This document shows positions 8,859 to 15,819 of a stretch of DNA of 36,791 bases, one piece after another (position 1 is the stretch's first letter; the number at the start of each line of letters is the position of its first letter). The translations under genes were made by a program, and so were the position numbers. The notes below the pieces were generated by a model. The model was not told where the DNA came from and ran no database searches. It saw only the letters and a program-made list of their open reading frames with translations. Origin of the DNA: Clostridiaceae bacterium (lineage in GTDB: Bacteria > Bacillota > Clostridia > UBA1212 > DUPL01); the NCBI GenBank assembly GCA_012838385.1, contig DUPL01000134.1:1-36791 (forward strand). Reading direction: 5' to 3'.

Positions 8859-9514
8859 AAAATACCTTGCTCTTCCATCATTTTAATAAAGTCTCTTACC
8901 TGCTGACGAAGCTCTTCTTCCATTGAACCGTAGTCAAAACCTTGAGTGTTGTAAAATGCAGCAACTATTTCACCATTTTCCGTCTCGAACATGCCATCTT
9001 CAAAAAACTCCTTCAGGAATTCTCCTCTTGTAAAATAATCGTCTATCAAGACTTTATCATCCGTCCATTTGGAAAAGTCATGATGAGACACAAATTCAAA
9101 GTAGATAGTTCCATCCTTGCTCATACCATCCACCTCTAGTTCTGCCTTTAAGGTGTGGTACTCGAATTCTTCTTCATACTCCACATCCACAGGCAGCTCG
9201 GCATTTACTTTTACTCTATAGGCGTGTTCAAACTCGATACCTTGAGCTAAAAATTCGTCAATTATTATTTCAACACCCTCATCCTCTGCAAAAGTCAGAG
9301 TAACATACGCATCTCCCGCCAATACAACAGGAACTGTTCTATTAAAAAGAGTTCTTGGATCGCAGCTTGCCAAAAGAACAGATGAAAAAAGAGTGCCAGA
9401 GACCAAAAGCCCTTTCCATCTTTCAGGCATGTTCTTTAGTAATTCGGGATTGATTAATGTCTCTTCCTTTGTAGGATACCCTGCATTGTATCTCCTCGCC
9501 TTACAGATTTTCAT
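8855..9514 (-). CDS. Putative lipoprotein with conserved N-terminal extension, paralogue C
   Basis: About 219 residues. The N-terminus has the family pattern shared with the next two genes upstream: a Lys-rich start, YNAGYP, EETL, NPELLKN, P-RWK, then a hydrophobic stretch ending in a lipobox-like LLASC at about residue 45. The mature part is acidic. It shares AELPVDV, FSKW, GEFLKEFFEDG and a C-terminal LRQQVRDFIKMMEEQG with its paralogues, but lacks their PTPTP linker. I start at the ATG at 9514, which has AAGGGAG seven bases upstream; an ATG 18 bases earlier overlaps that site. The stop overlaps the radical SAM start (ATGA). An AT-rich gap of 29 nt after the previous gene includes TATAAT-like sequence that might act as a weak internal promoter. 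Function unknown. Confidence 0.85.
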   Translation of the reverse strand: MKICKARRYNAGYPTKEETLINPELLKNMPERWKGLLVSGTLFSSVLLASCDPRTLFNRTVPVVLAGDAYVTLTFAEDEGVEIIIDEFLAQGIEFEHAYRVKVNAELPVDVEYEEEFEYHTLKAELEVDGMSKDGTIYFEFVSHHDFSKWTDDKVLIDDYFTRGEFLKEFFEDGMFETENGEIVAAFYNTQGFDYGSMEEELRQQVRDFIKMMEEQGIL

Positions 9515-9543
9515 AGTAATCTCCCTTACCAAATTAAATTATA

Positions 9544-10227
9544 TTATATCACACCTTGATATTCCAACATTTGAATGAAATCTCTTACCTGTTTTCTTAA
9601 ATCCTTTTCCATATTGTCAACATTAGTGTGTTTGCTATAAAATGCAAGAACTATCTCATCGTTCTTCGTATTGAACTTTCCGTCCTCAAGGAATCCCCTC
9701 AAGAAGGTCGTTGAGTAGTAAGGATACATGTTATCCTGCCCGGCCCATTTGGAAAAGTCTTCTTTGGATATGAATTCAAAAGAAATACTAAGGTCCTCAC
9801 TTGTTCCGTCAACAATAAATTCAGAAGTCAGAGTATAATATTCGAACTCCATGGAATCTCCAATACTTTTTACATCCACAGGCAGCTCTGCAACAACCCT
9901 CTTTGTATTTTCAGAATCAAACATAATACCATAAGCTTTAAACTCATCTACAATAATGTCTATTGCCTCTTCATCAATGTAATAATACGGGATTGAAATT
10001 ACAACTCCCTCAATTAAAGGGGGAGTTGGTGTAGGTTTTATTTTATTCCATAAGTCCTGCGGACTGTTTATACCACAACTGGCAAGTATTACTGATGACA
10101 GGATTGTACCGGAAGCCAATAACGCTTTCCATCTGTCAGGGGCATTCTTTAATAGATTGGGATTTTTCAAAGTCTCTTCCCTTTTAGGGTAACCTGCATT
10201 GTATTTTTTAACTTTATGTATTTGCAT
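9544..10227 (-). CDS. Putative lipoprotein with conserved N-terminal extension, paralogue B
   Basis: About 227 residues. A 32-residue charged N-terminus (KKYNAGYPKREETL, NPNLLKN, PDRWK) precedes a hydrophobic segment and lipobox-like ILASC near residue 51. Then come NSPQDLWNK, a PTPTPP linker and an acidic globular domain containing EEAIDIIVDEF, VVAELPVDV, DFSKW, FLRGFLEDGKF and LRKQVRDFIQMLEYQG. This copy has His where the other two have the early Cys (KIHK-like versus KICK), so that cysteine is not essential to the family. The ATG at 10227 is preceded by GGGGGCAGG. An earlier in-frame ATG at 10317 would overlap the upstream gene and has no family support. The stop is 29 nt from paralogue C. 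Lipidation is predicted, not shown. Confidence 0.85.
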   Translation of the reverse strand: MQIHKVKKYNAGYPKREETLKNPNLLKNAPDRWKALLASGTILSSVILASCGINSPQDLWNKIKPTPTPPLIEGVVISIPYYYIDEEAIDIIVDEFKAYGIMFDSENTKRVVAELPVDVKSIGDSMEFEYYTLTSEFIVDGTSEDLSISFEFISKEDFSKWAGQDNMYPYYSTTFLRGFLEDGKFNTKNDEIVLAFYSKHTNVDNMEKDLRKQVRDFIQMLEYQGVI

Positions 10228-10244
10228 ATCCTGCCCCCGAATCT

Positions 10245-10940
10245 TCACAATACTCCTTGTTCCTGTAGCATCTGAACAAACTCTCTCACCTGCTGCCTGA
10301 GTTCCTCTTCCAGCCATGTAGGGTCATGATGCGAACTGTTGTAAAAGGCCATGACAAGTTCACCATTCTTTGTTTCAAAAATTCCTTCTTCCAAGAACTC
10401 ATCAAGAAATTTTCCTTTAATATGTTCAGAGTTCATGTTCTCATCAGTTGTCCATTTGGAAAAATCCTCTTTTGATACATACTCAAAAGAAATTTTGTAA
10501 TCCTTGTTGATGCCGTCCACATTTAGCCCGGTGGGAAGGGTGTAATATTTGAATTTATCGTTCCTAACATCAAACTTCACATCCACCGGCAGCTCCGCCA
10601 CAACCTTGTCAGTATTGACTGTATCAAAAGCAATGCCGCTGTTTGCAAACTCGTCAACAATAACGTCAATAGCCTCCTCATCGGTGAAGTAATACTCTTA
10701 AATTACAATCATCCCTCCGAAAAAGCCTTGTTGTGGTGTTGGTGTTGGTATAAGTTTGTTCAATAAATCCTGAGGGCTGTTCACACCACAGCTTGATAAT
10801 ATTACTGAGGACAAAACAGAACCGGATACCAGAAGGTTTTTCCACCTGTTAGGCGTATTCTTTAAAAGATTCGGATTATTCAGTGTATCTTCCCTTCTGG
10901 GATACCCTGGCTTGTATTTGTATACTTTACAAATTTTCAT
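10245..10940 (-). pseudogene. Putative lipoprotein paralogue A, interrupted by one in-frame TAA
   Basis: The first gene of the cluster. The 80-residue N-terminal part carries the family leader (KYKPGYP, NPNLLKN, PNRWK), a hydrophobic segment with lipobox-like ILSSC at residue 51, NSPQDLLNK and PTPTP. A TAA then stands at 10700-10698. The same frame continues without any shift as EYYFTDEEAIDVIVDEF and onward through VAELPVDVKF, FSKW, FLDEFLEEGIF and LRQQVREFVQMLQEQGVL to the stop at 10245. The rest aligns residue for residue with paralogue B, so a single base change explains the break. Alternatives are a base-call error or a truncated product with re-initiation at the in-frame GTG near 10601. 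The ATG has AGGAG seven bases upstream. Confidence 0.85.
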
Positions 10941-10968
10941 AATATTCTCCTTGCAGATATTTGATACA

Positions 10969-10997
10969 ATTATATATCATCTTTACAAAAAACACAA
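10969..10997 (-). promoter_or_regulatory. Sigma-A promoter of the lipoprotein/radical SAM cluster
   Basis: On the minus strand, TTGTGT (10992-10997) is followed after 17 bases by a perfect TATAAT (10969-10974). The predicted transcription start is near 10962, about 20 nt before the ATG at 10940. This is the only clear promoter upstream of the nine co-directional genes that end at 211. Confidence 0.7.
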
Positions 10998-11009
10998 AAT
11001 TTATTTAAT
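10982..11009 (+). promoter_or_regulatory. Possible promoter of the hflK operon
   Basis: TTTACA (10982-10987) is followed after 16 bases by TTTAAT (11004-11009). A second -10-like TATAAG lies at 11013-11018. The region overlaps the divergent promoter of the lipoprotein cluster, so the two operons may compete. Support is weaker than for the opposite-strand promoter. Confidence 0.35.
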
Positions 11010-11078
11010 TGTTATAAGCGTGCCGTTATGATATTATTATCTAGTAAGAATCAAATCAGGAGGAAAGGAGAATTACAT

Positions 11079-12062
11079 ATGAATTACAACCAACAATACG
11101 GACAATTCAACAATCCGTTCAACAACATTACACCTGAGCAGAAAAAAACGATAAAAAGAGTTGTTATAGCAGTTGTAATAGTTATAATAGCCTTAATAAT
11201 TGGCACAACCAGCTGGTATACAGTTGAAGAAAAACAGATGGGTGTTGTGACCACTTTCGGAAAGGTTACAAAAACCACAGAGGCTGGTTTTCATTTAAAA
11301 CTTCCCTTTGGCATACAAAAGGTATATAAGGTGGATGTTAATGTCCATCAGAAAATTGAAATTGGATATGTATACGATGAGAATACAGGAGAGTACAAGA
11401 CATTAGGCAATGAAAGCAAGATGATTACAGGAGATTTCAATATTGTAAACATCGACTTCTTTGTGGAGTACAAGATATATGATCCTGTAAAATATCTTTT
11501 CTCATCCATCAATCCTGAAGGAATATTGAAAAGCCTTATTCAGAGCCAGATACGTACCGTTGTCAGCGCTTACAAGGTAGAAGACGTACTTACCACGGAA
11601 AAGGCCAGCATCCAGATGGAGTGTAAGGAACTAATTACTGATGAACTTGAGAAATATGACATAGGACTTCAATTGATAGACGTCAAGATTCAGGATGCGG
11701 AAGCTCCTACCGAAGAAGTAATTGCAGCCTTCAAGGCAGTTGAGACTGCAAAGCAGGACAAGGAAACTGCCTTGAATGAAGCAAAAGCCTACGAGAACCA
11801 GAAACTGCCCGAGGCTCAGGCTGAAAGCGACAAGCTCAAACAGGAAGCAGAATACAAGAAGCAAAACAGAATAAACGAGGCAAGACAGCAAATCGCCATG
11901 TTCAATGCCATCTACAAGGAATATGAGATAAATCCAAATATTACAAAGCAGAGGATGTACTACGAGGCTATCGAAAGCATTCTCCCGGGAGTTAAAATCA
12001 TAATCATAACAGACGAAAACGGCACACAAACGCTTCTGCCGATAGACAAATTCACATCGTAA
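11079..12062 (+). CDS. hflK: SPFH/band 7 membrane protein, HflK-like
   Basis: About 327 residues. A Gln/Asn-rich N-terminus (NYNQQYGQFNNPF) is followed by one transmembrane segment at roughly residues 25-45. An SPFH/band 7 domain begins at SWYTVEEKQMGVVTTFGKV. A long charged Ala/Glu/Lys-rich helix follows (ETAKQDKETALNEAKAYENQ region), typical of HflK. In bacteria HflK and HflC form a membrane-bound cage that modulates the FtsH protease. The ATG at 11079 has AGGAGGAAAGGAG just upstream; the ATG at 11028 lacks both a site and family similarity. hflC follows after 13 nt. The SPFH family is certain. Equivalence to enterobacterial HflK rests on the tandem hflK-hflC order. Confidence 0.88.
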   Translation: MNYNQQYGQFNNPFNNITPEQKKTIKRVVIAVVIVIIALIIGTTSWYTVEEKQMGVVTTFGKVTKTTEAGFHLKLPFGIQKVYKVDVNVHQKIEIGYVYDENTGEYKTLGNESKMITGDFNIVNIDFFVEYKIYDPVKYLFSSINPEGILKSLIQSQIRTVVSAYKVEDVLTTEKASIQMECKELITDELEKYDIGLQLIDVKIQDAEAPTEEVIAAFKAVETAKQDKETALNEAKAYENQKLPEAQAESDKLKQEAEYKKQNRINEARQQIAMFNAIYKEYEINPNITKQRMYYEAIESILPGVKIIIITDENGTQTLLPIDKFTS

Positions 12063-12075
12063 GGAGGTATTTGAG

Positions 12076-12960
12076 ATGAAAAAGAAAGTAACACTTACAC
12101 TGGCAATCGTTATTGCATTCATACTAATCATATTGGCTGCCTCTTCCCTATATACTGTAAAAGAGGACGAATACGCCCTCATTCTTCGCTTTTCAAAGGT
12201 TGAGTCAATAAAAAGCGAGTCGGGACTCTACTTCAGAATCCCTTTTATTGAAACCATTCTGAAATTTCCTAAGAATCTGCAGCTTTACGATCTCAGACCT
12301 TCTGACGTTCTGACAAGCGACTCAAAGGCAATGAGTGTGGACAGCTATGTACTTTGGAAAATATCAGACCCGCTCCAGTTTTACAAAACATTGGGTTCAA
12401 TAGCAGAAGCCCAGGTAAGACTTGATGCTAGTACATACAACGCACTTAAGAATGTAATAGGAAGAAAAGAACAAAATGCAATAATAACTCAGCAGGATAC
12501 CGGCAGAGATACCTTGAACGAAGAAATATTCCAGAATGTGAAAAACACATCAACAGGTTACGGAATTGAAATAATGGACGTAAAGGTTAAAAGATTTGAT
12601 TTGCCTCAAGCCAACGAGGAAGCTGTATACAGAAGAATGATATCAGACAGAAATCAAATTGCAGCAAGATATCTTGCTGAAGGTCAGTCTGAAGCAAACA
12701 TGCTGAAGAACGAAGTTGACAAGAAAGTAAGCCTCCTCATTTCAGAGGCAAGAGTAACAGCTGAAGAATTGATAGCTGAAGGTGAAGCGGAATACATGAG
12801 ACTTCTTGCAGAAACCTTTGATACAAAGGAAAAGCAGGACTTCTACATATTCATGCGTTCTCTTGAAGCATTGAAGGCATCCCTCACTGGAGATGACAAG
12901 ACTGTTGTTCTTGGCAGGGATTCGGATATAGCGAAAATCCTTATGGGGATTTCCGAATAA
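12076..12960 (+). CDS. hflC: SPFH/band 7 membrane protein, HflC-like
   Basis: A 294-residue partner of HflK. An N-terminal membrane anchor (residues ~5-25) is followed by SLYTVKEDEYALILRFSKV, the start of the band 7 domain. The typical HflC segment DLPQANEEAVYRRMISDRNQIAARYLAEGQ follows (split here across residues ~170-200), then a helical tail ending ADLL/SDIAKILMG-like. Known HflC proteins sit with HflK around FtsH and limit its access to membrane substrates. AAGGAGG overlaps the hflK stop and is well spaced for this ATG, so the two genes are coupled. Two PH-domain membrane proteins follow in the same direction within 10 nt, pointing to one membrane-stress or membrane-organisation operon. 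Confidence 0.9.
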   Translation: MKKKVTLTLAIVIAFILIILAASSLYTVKEDEYALILRFSKVESIKSESGLYFRIPFIETILKFPKNLQLYDLRPSDVLTSDSKAMSVDSYVLWKISDPLQFYKTLGSIAEAQVRLDASTYNALKNVIGRKEQNAIITQQDTGRDTLNEEIFQNVKNTSTGYGIEIMDVKVKRFDLPQANEEAVYRRMISDRNQIAARYLAEGQSEANMLKNEVDKKVSLLISEARVTAEELIAEGEAEYMRLLAETFDTKEKQDFYIFMRSLEALKASLTGDDKTVVLGRDSDIAKILMGISE

Positions 12961-12969
12961 TATGGGGAG

Positions 12970-13485
12970 ATGATAGACAGTATGCAAAAAATGCAACATC
13001 CTGACAAGAAAGTCATGAAGGTATGGAGATTCAAATACTATGTTCTTTTGGCATTACAGATTATAGCGTATGTAATAGCACTAGTATTTGCCCTCACTTC
13101 CGGGAACAAGGATTTTGCAATATTCGCAACCACTGTGTTTGTATTAACTGCAGCTGCGGTAATTGCCGCAGCTACAAGTTTACCAAAACTAAGTTACAAG
13201 CGCAGAAAATATTTGTTCACGGAGGACAAGATAGAAATAGTAAAAGGAATCATATTCATTGAAACATCCATGATACCCATTTCAAGAATCCAGCACCTGA
13301 CAATTGACGAAGGACCTCTTCTCAGACGCCACAATCTGGCGTCCATAGTCGTGTACACAACTGCGGGCTTCTTTAAAATGGAAGGTCTGGCACGTGAAGA
13401 CGCATACAAAATAGCGGATTTTCTAAAAAACACCGTCAATATAAAAGTAAGAAATGAGGATGAAAATGATAAAGAGGCGCAGTAG
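12970..13485 (+). CDS. PH-domain (DUF304/bPH) membrane protein, YdbS-like
   Basis: About 171 residues. Two hydrophobic helices at roughly residues 25-75 are followed by a soluble DUF304 domain with KYLFTEDKIEIVKGIIF, IPISRIQHLTIDEGPLLRR and NLASIVVYTTAGFF. DUF304 proteins are bacterial pleckstrin-homology-like proteins found in pairs (YdbS/YdbT in Bacillus); their biochemical role is unsettled. The start is uncertain: GGGGAG lies one base before the ATG at 12970 and 13 bases before an ATG at 12982. The gene starts 9 nt after hflC and overlaps the next PH-domain gene. Confidence 0.86.
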   Translation: MIDSMQKMQHPDKKVMKVWRFKYYVLLALQIIAYVIALVFALTSGNKDFAIFATTVFVLTAAAVIAAATSLPKLSYKRRKYLFTEDKIEIVKGIIFIETSMIPISRIQHLTIDEGPLLRRHNLASIVVYTTAGFFKMEGLAREDAYKIADFLKNTVNIKVRNEDENDKEAQ

Positions 13486-14884
13486 TTTTGTAACTGTAAT
13501 AGACAACACCTGGAAAGGTGCTATCGGCTTCACAGTGTTCATTATATTGGAGCTTTTTGAGAATGGTGTAAGTTCAAATCTAAAGTATGTAGTACTTGTT
13601 CTGGCATTAGTTATTGCGCCAATCCTCTTCCTGTTGCAGTTCATAAGATGGCGTATAACGTATTTCATCTATGACGGAGATACAGTTACCCTCGAAAAGG
13701 CGGGTATCTTTAAAAAGAAGCTGACAATCCCTGTAGATAAGATATCGACGGTGGATATAAAAAAGAATATTCTCGGACACCTTACAGGTACCTCAAGAGT
13801 GAAAGTTGACAGTGGCGGAAAACAAATGGGCAACGACAACAGCGGCGCTGAAATCAACCTGATATTCGATGATGAGTTTGCAAGGCAGATAAAGGCATAC
13901 ATCTTCAAGGAAGAAGTTGAAGTACACACAAAGGGCTTCAGAATGTCGGGCATGGAATTGTTCATAGATGGTCTACTTAGAAGAAAACTAATCTATGCAA
14001 TCCCTTTCTTCTTTTCGATTTACGTGCTGGCAACTGCAGTACTAAATGAAAAAACCGTAGACAGCATTACATCCAAGGCATTAACGTATATTAAAAGCCT
14101 TGAATTTTTCGTCATTTTGATTCTTGCTGTAATATTTATTATTATCACCAATATCACTTCAATAGTAAAGGAACTCATAAAATATCACAACTTCACATTG
14201 CAAAAGCAAAGAGACGTGATTGCAACTAGCTTTGGCCTTTTCACAACTCAAAACTATTCACTGCCAATAGAAAAGATAAGGGCAGTAATACTAAGACAAA
14301 ATACTCTCTTCAGACTTCTTGGCTACTGGTCCATATCGGTGGTATGCATTGGTTTGGGTGATGAAAAGAATGAAAAACCAGTTATCTTTCCTCTTGCCAA
14401 CAAGGAAAGACTTAAAAGCATTCTGTCCATGATTGATCCTGCAATCGTTGTTGACGACCCAATTCACAAGGTACCAAAAAGAGGCAGAGTTTTCTACTAT
14501 CTGCCCCTTGTAGTATACCTGATACTTGTGCTCATCATTTTTGCGGTAACCAGCATCATTTTCGAAGTAAAAACCATATACTTTGTCGCACCGGCACTTG
14601 TTCTGCCCCTTCTTCTGGTTGTTGCATTCTTGTCCTTGAAAAACGCAGGACTGTTGTACAATGAAAACTATGTAACTGTAACAAACGGAATCTTCACAAA
14701 AACCACTACCATTGTTCCAGTAAGACATGTGCAATCGGTGGGCATGAGGGAAGCTTTTTACAAAAGAAAGAAAAATTTGTGCAATCTGCATCTTAAGTTC
14801 TATCCAGGATTCACAAATCCCAGTCTTTCAAGTTTTGACAAGGTGCATTTTGCAGCCATTGCAGAAATGCTGGAAAAGGGTTAA
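13466..14884 (+). CDS. Multi-PH-domain (DUF304) membrane protein, YdbT-like
   Basis: About 472 residues. Three DUF304-like segments are separated by pairs of transmembrane helices. Segment one is around FIYDGDTVTLEKAGIFKKKL and IPVDKISTVDI. Segment two is around ATSFGLFTTQNYSLPIEKI and RAVILRQNTLFRLLGYWSI. Segment three is around NYVTVTNGIFTKTTTIVPV and RHVQSVGMREAFY. This is the layout of Bacillus YdbT, normally encoded next to YdbS. GAGGA with a 5-base spacer supports the ATG at 13466; ATGs at 13454 and 13460 are possible. It overlaps the previous gene by about 20 nt and overlaps the convergent metallo-beta-lactamase gene by 4 nt. The biochemical role is unknown. Confidence 0.88.
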   Translation: MIKRRSSFVTVIDNTWKGAIGFTVFIILELFENGVSSNLKYVVLVLALVIAPILFLLQFIRWRITYFIYDGDTVTLEKAGIFKKKLTIPVDKISTVDIKKNILGHLTGTSRVKVDSGGKQMGNDNSGAEINLIFDDEFARQIKAYIFKEEVEVHTKGFRMSGMELFIDGLLRRKLIYAIPFFFSIYVLATAVLNEKTVDSITSKALTYIKSLEFFVILILAVIFIIITNITSIVKELIKYHNFTLQKQRDVIATSFGLFTTQNYSLPIEKIRAVILRQNTLFRLLGYWSISVVCIGLGDEKNEKPVIFPLANKERLKSILSMIDPAIVVDDPIHKVPKRGRVFYYLPLVVYLILVLIIFAVTSIIFEVKTIYFVAPALVLPLLLVVAFLSLKNAGLLYNENYVTVTNGIFTKTTTIVPVRHVQSVGMREAFYKRKKNLCNLHLKFYPGFTNPSLSSFDKVHFAAIAEMLEKG

Positions 14885-15732
14885 TCAAACACAAAAGGGA
14901 GCACAATCTCATGGGTGCCGTCTTTATCTATAAAGTGATGTTTGACACCCAATTCCTGCATCCAGTCCCTTACAACCAATGTCTGCCAGGGACCAGAACC
15001 ATAACCCTTTCCAATGTCGTTATCATAAAGCCACAAGGGAGTCGGCCAAAGACATGCCTTGGGCTTTATTGCTTCATACACTTCTTTTGTAACACCATTT
15101 TGTCCATGATGAGCCATTTGCACAAAATCGCTTCTCAATTCCTCACCATGTTTCTCAAGCAGAACCTTCCCCTGCTCCACTCCTGCATCTCCCAAAAACA
15201 AAACAGTCTGTCCTTCCACTTCCATCCTGATAATCGAGCAGCTGTTGTTGACCACATTTGAGTTTCTCATAAAGCTTTCATCATAAACAAGCAATACTTC
15301 AAAATGCACATCTCCAAATGAAAACTTATCACCGTTCTGTAGAATAACAACCTCTGTATCGGAAAGCTTCTCTACTGCCTTGTAAAACTCATCCATGGTC
15401 AGTACAGTAGAATCAGTATAATCATATTGTGAAACCAATTCCCTGTCCGGGAAATTATACAGAACCTTGTTGACAAAAAACTCATCCATTTTTGAGTTTA
15501 CCAATGTTACAAAGGCATTCACATGATCCGAGTGCACATGGGTAAAGAACCATGCATCAATATTTACTTTTTCACTGTTTGTCTTGTCCTTTAGGAACTC
15601 CAATAAGTAGTCGGCATCTCCCGCATTTCCACCATCAATGACTATACACCTGTTTTCCCTTGTAATTATCACATAAGACATCATCTGTTGTGTGGTCCTG
15701 GTTTGCAGCTGATACATTTTTGTCAAGTTCAT
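14881..15732 (-). CDS. Metallo-beta-lactamase-fold hydrolase, ComEC/Rec2-like soluble type
   Basis: A 283-residue protein without a signal peptide. The metal-binding motif THVHSDH is at residues 64-70 (H65, H67, D69, H70). VLFLGDAGVEQG and QMAHHGQNG supply the later Asp and His ligands. This order matches the beta-lactamase domain of ComEC and its free-standing relatives, which are probably phosphodiesterases or nucleases, although the substrate cannot be read from sequence. GGGAG four bases before the ATG at 15732 supports the start. The gene lies downstream of lon behind a strong terminator and has its own candidate promoter. It is convergent with, and overlaps by four bases, the PH-domain gene. 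Confidence 0.85.
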   Translation of the reverse strand: MNLTKMYQLQTRTTQQMMSYVIITRENRCIVIDGGNAGDADYLLEFLKDKTNSEKVNIDAWFFTHVHSDHVNAFVTLVNSKMDEFFVNKVLYNFPDRELVSQYDYTDSTVLTMDEFYKAVEKLSDTEVVILQNGDKFSFGDVHFEVLLVYDESFMRNSNVVNNSCSIIRMEVEGQTVLFLGDAGVEQGKVLLEKHGEELRSDFVQMAHHGQNGVTKEVYEAIKPKACLWPTPLWLYDNDIGKGYGSGPWQTLVVRDWMQELGVKHHFIDKDGTHEIVLPFVFD

Positions 15733-15758
15733 CCACTCCCTATATAAATTTCAAGGTT

Positions 15759-15787
15759 ATATTATCACTTGCAGAAATCTTAATCAA
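15759..15787 (-). promoter_or_regulatory. Candidate promoter of the metallo-beta-lactamase gene
   Basis: On the minus strand, TTGATT (15782-15787) is followed after 17 bases by TAATAT (15759-15764), about 27 nt before the ATG at 15732. It lies directly after the U-tract of the lon terminator, so the gene would have independent transcription. Confidence 0.4.
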
Positions 15788-15788
15788 T

Positions 15789-15816
15789 AAAAAAAAGAGC
15801 GAGGTTTCCCTCGCCC
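15789..15816 (-). terminator. Rho-independent terminator of lon
   Basis: Read on the minus strand, GGGCGAGG and CCTCGCTC form an 8-bp stem with one G-U pair around a GAAA tetraloop, followed by eight T. It begins three bases after the lon stop codon. Confidence 0.93.
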
Positions 15817-15819
15817 AAA

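Noticed and set aside
8855-10940. Cys-rich RiPP precursors of a known clostridial type
   Set aside because: The three paralogues are ~220 residues with few cysteines, and one lacks the early Cys altogether, so they do not look like Cys-rich core peptides.
10698-10940. Twin-arginine signal in lipoprotein A (PRRED)
   Set aside because: The Arg pair is not conserved in the paralogues (KR, TK) and lacks the rest of the TAT consensus.
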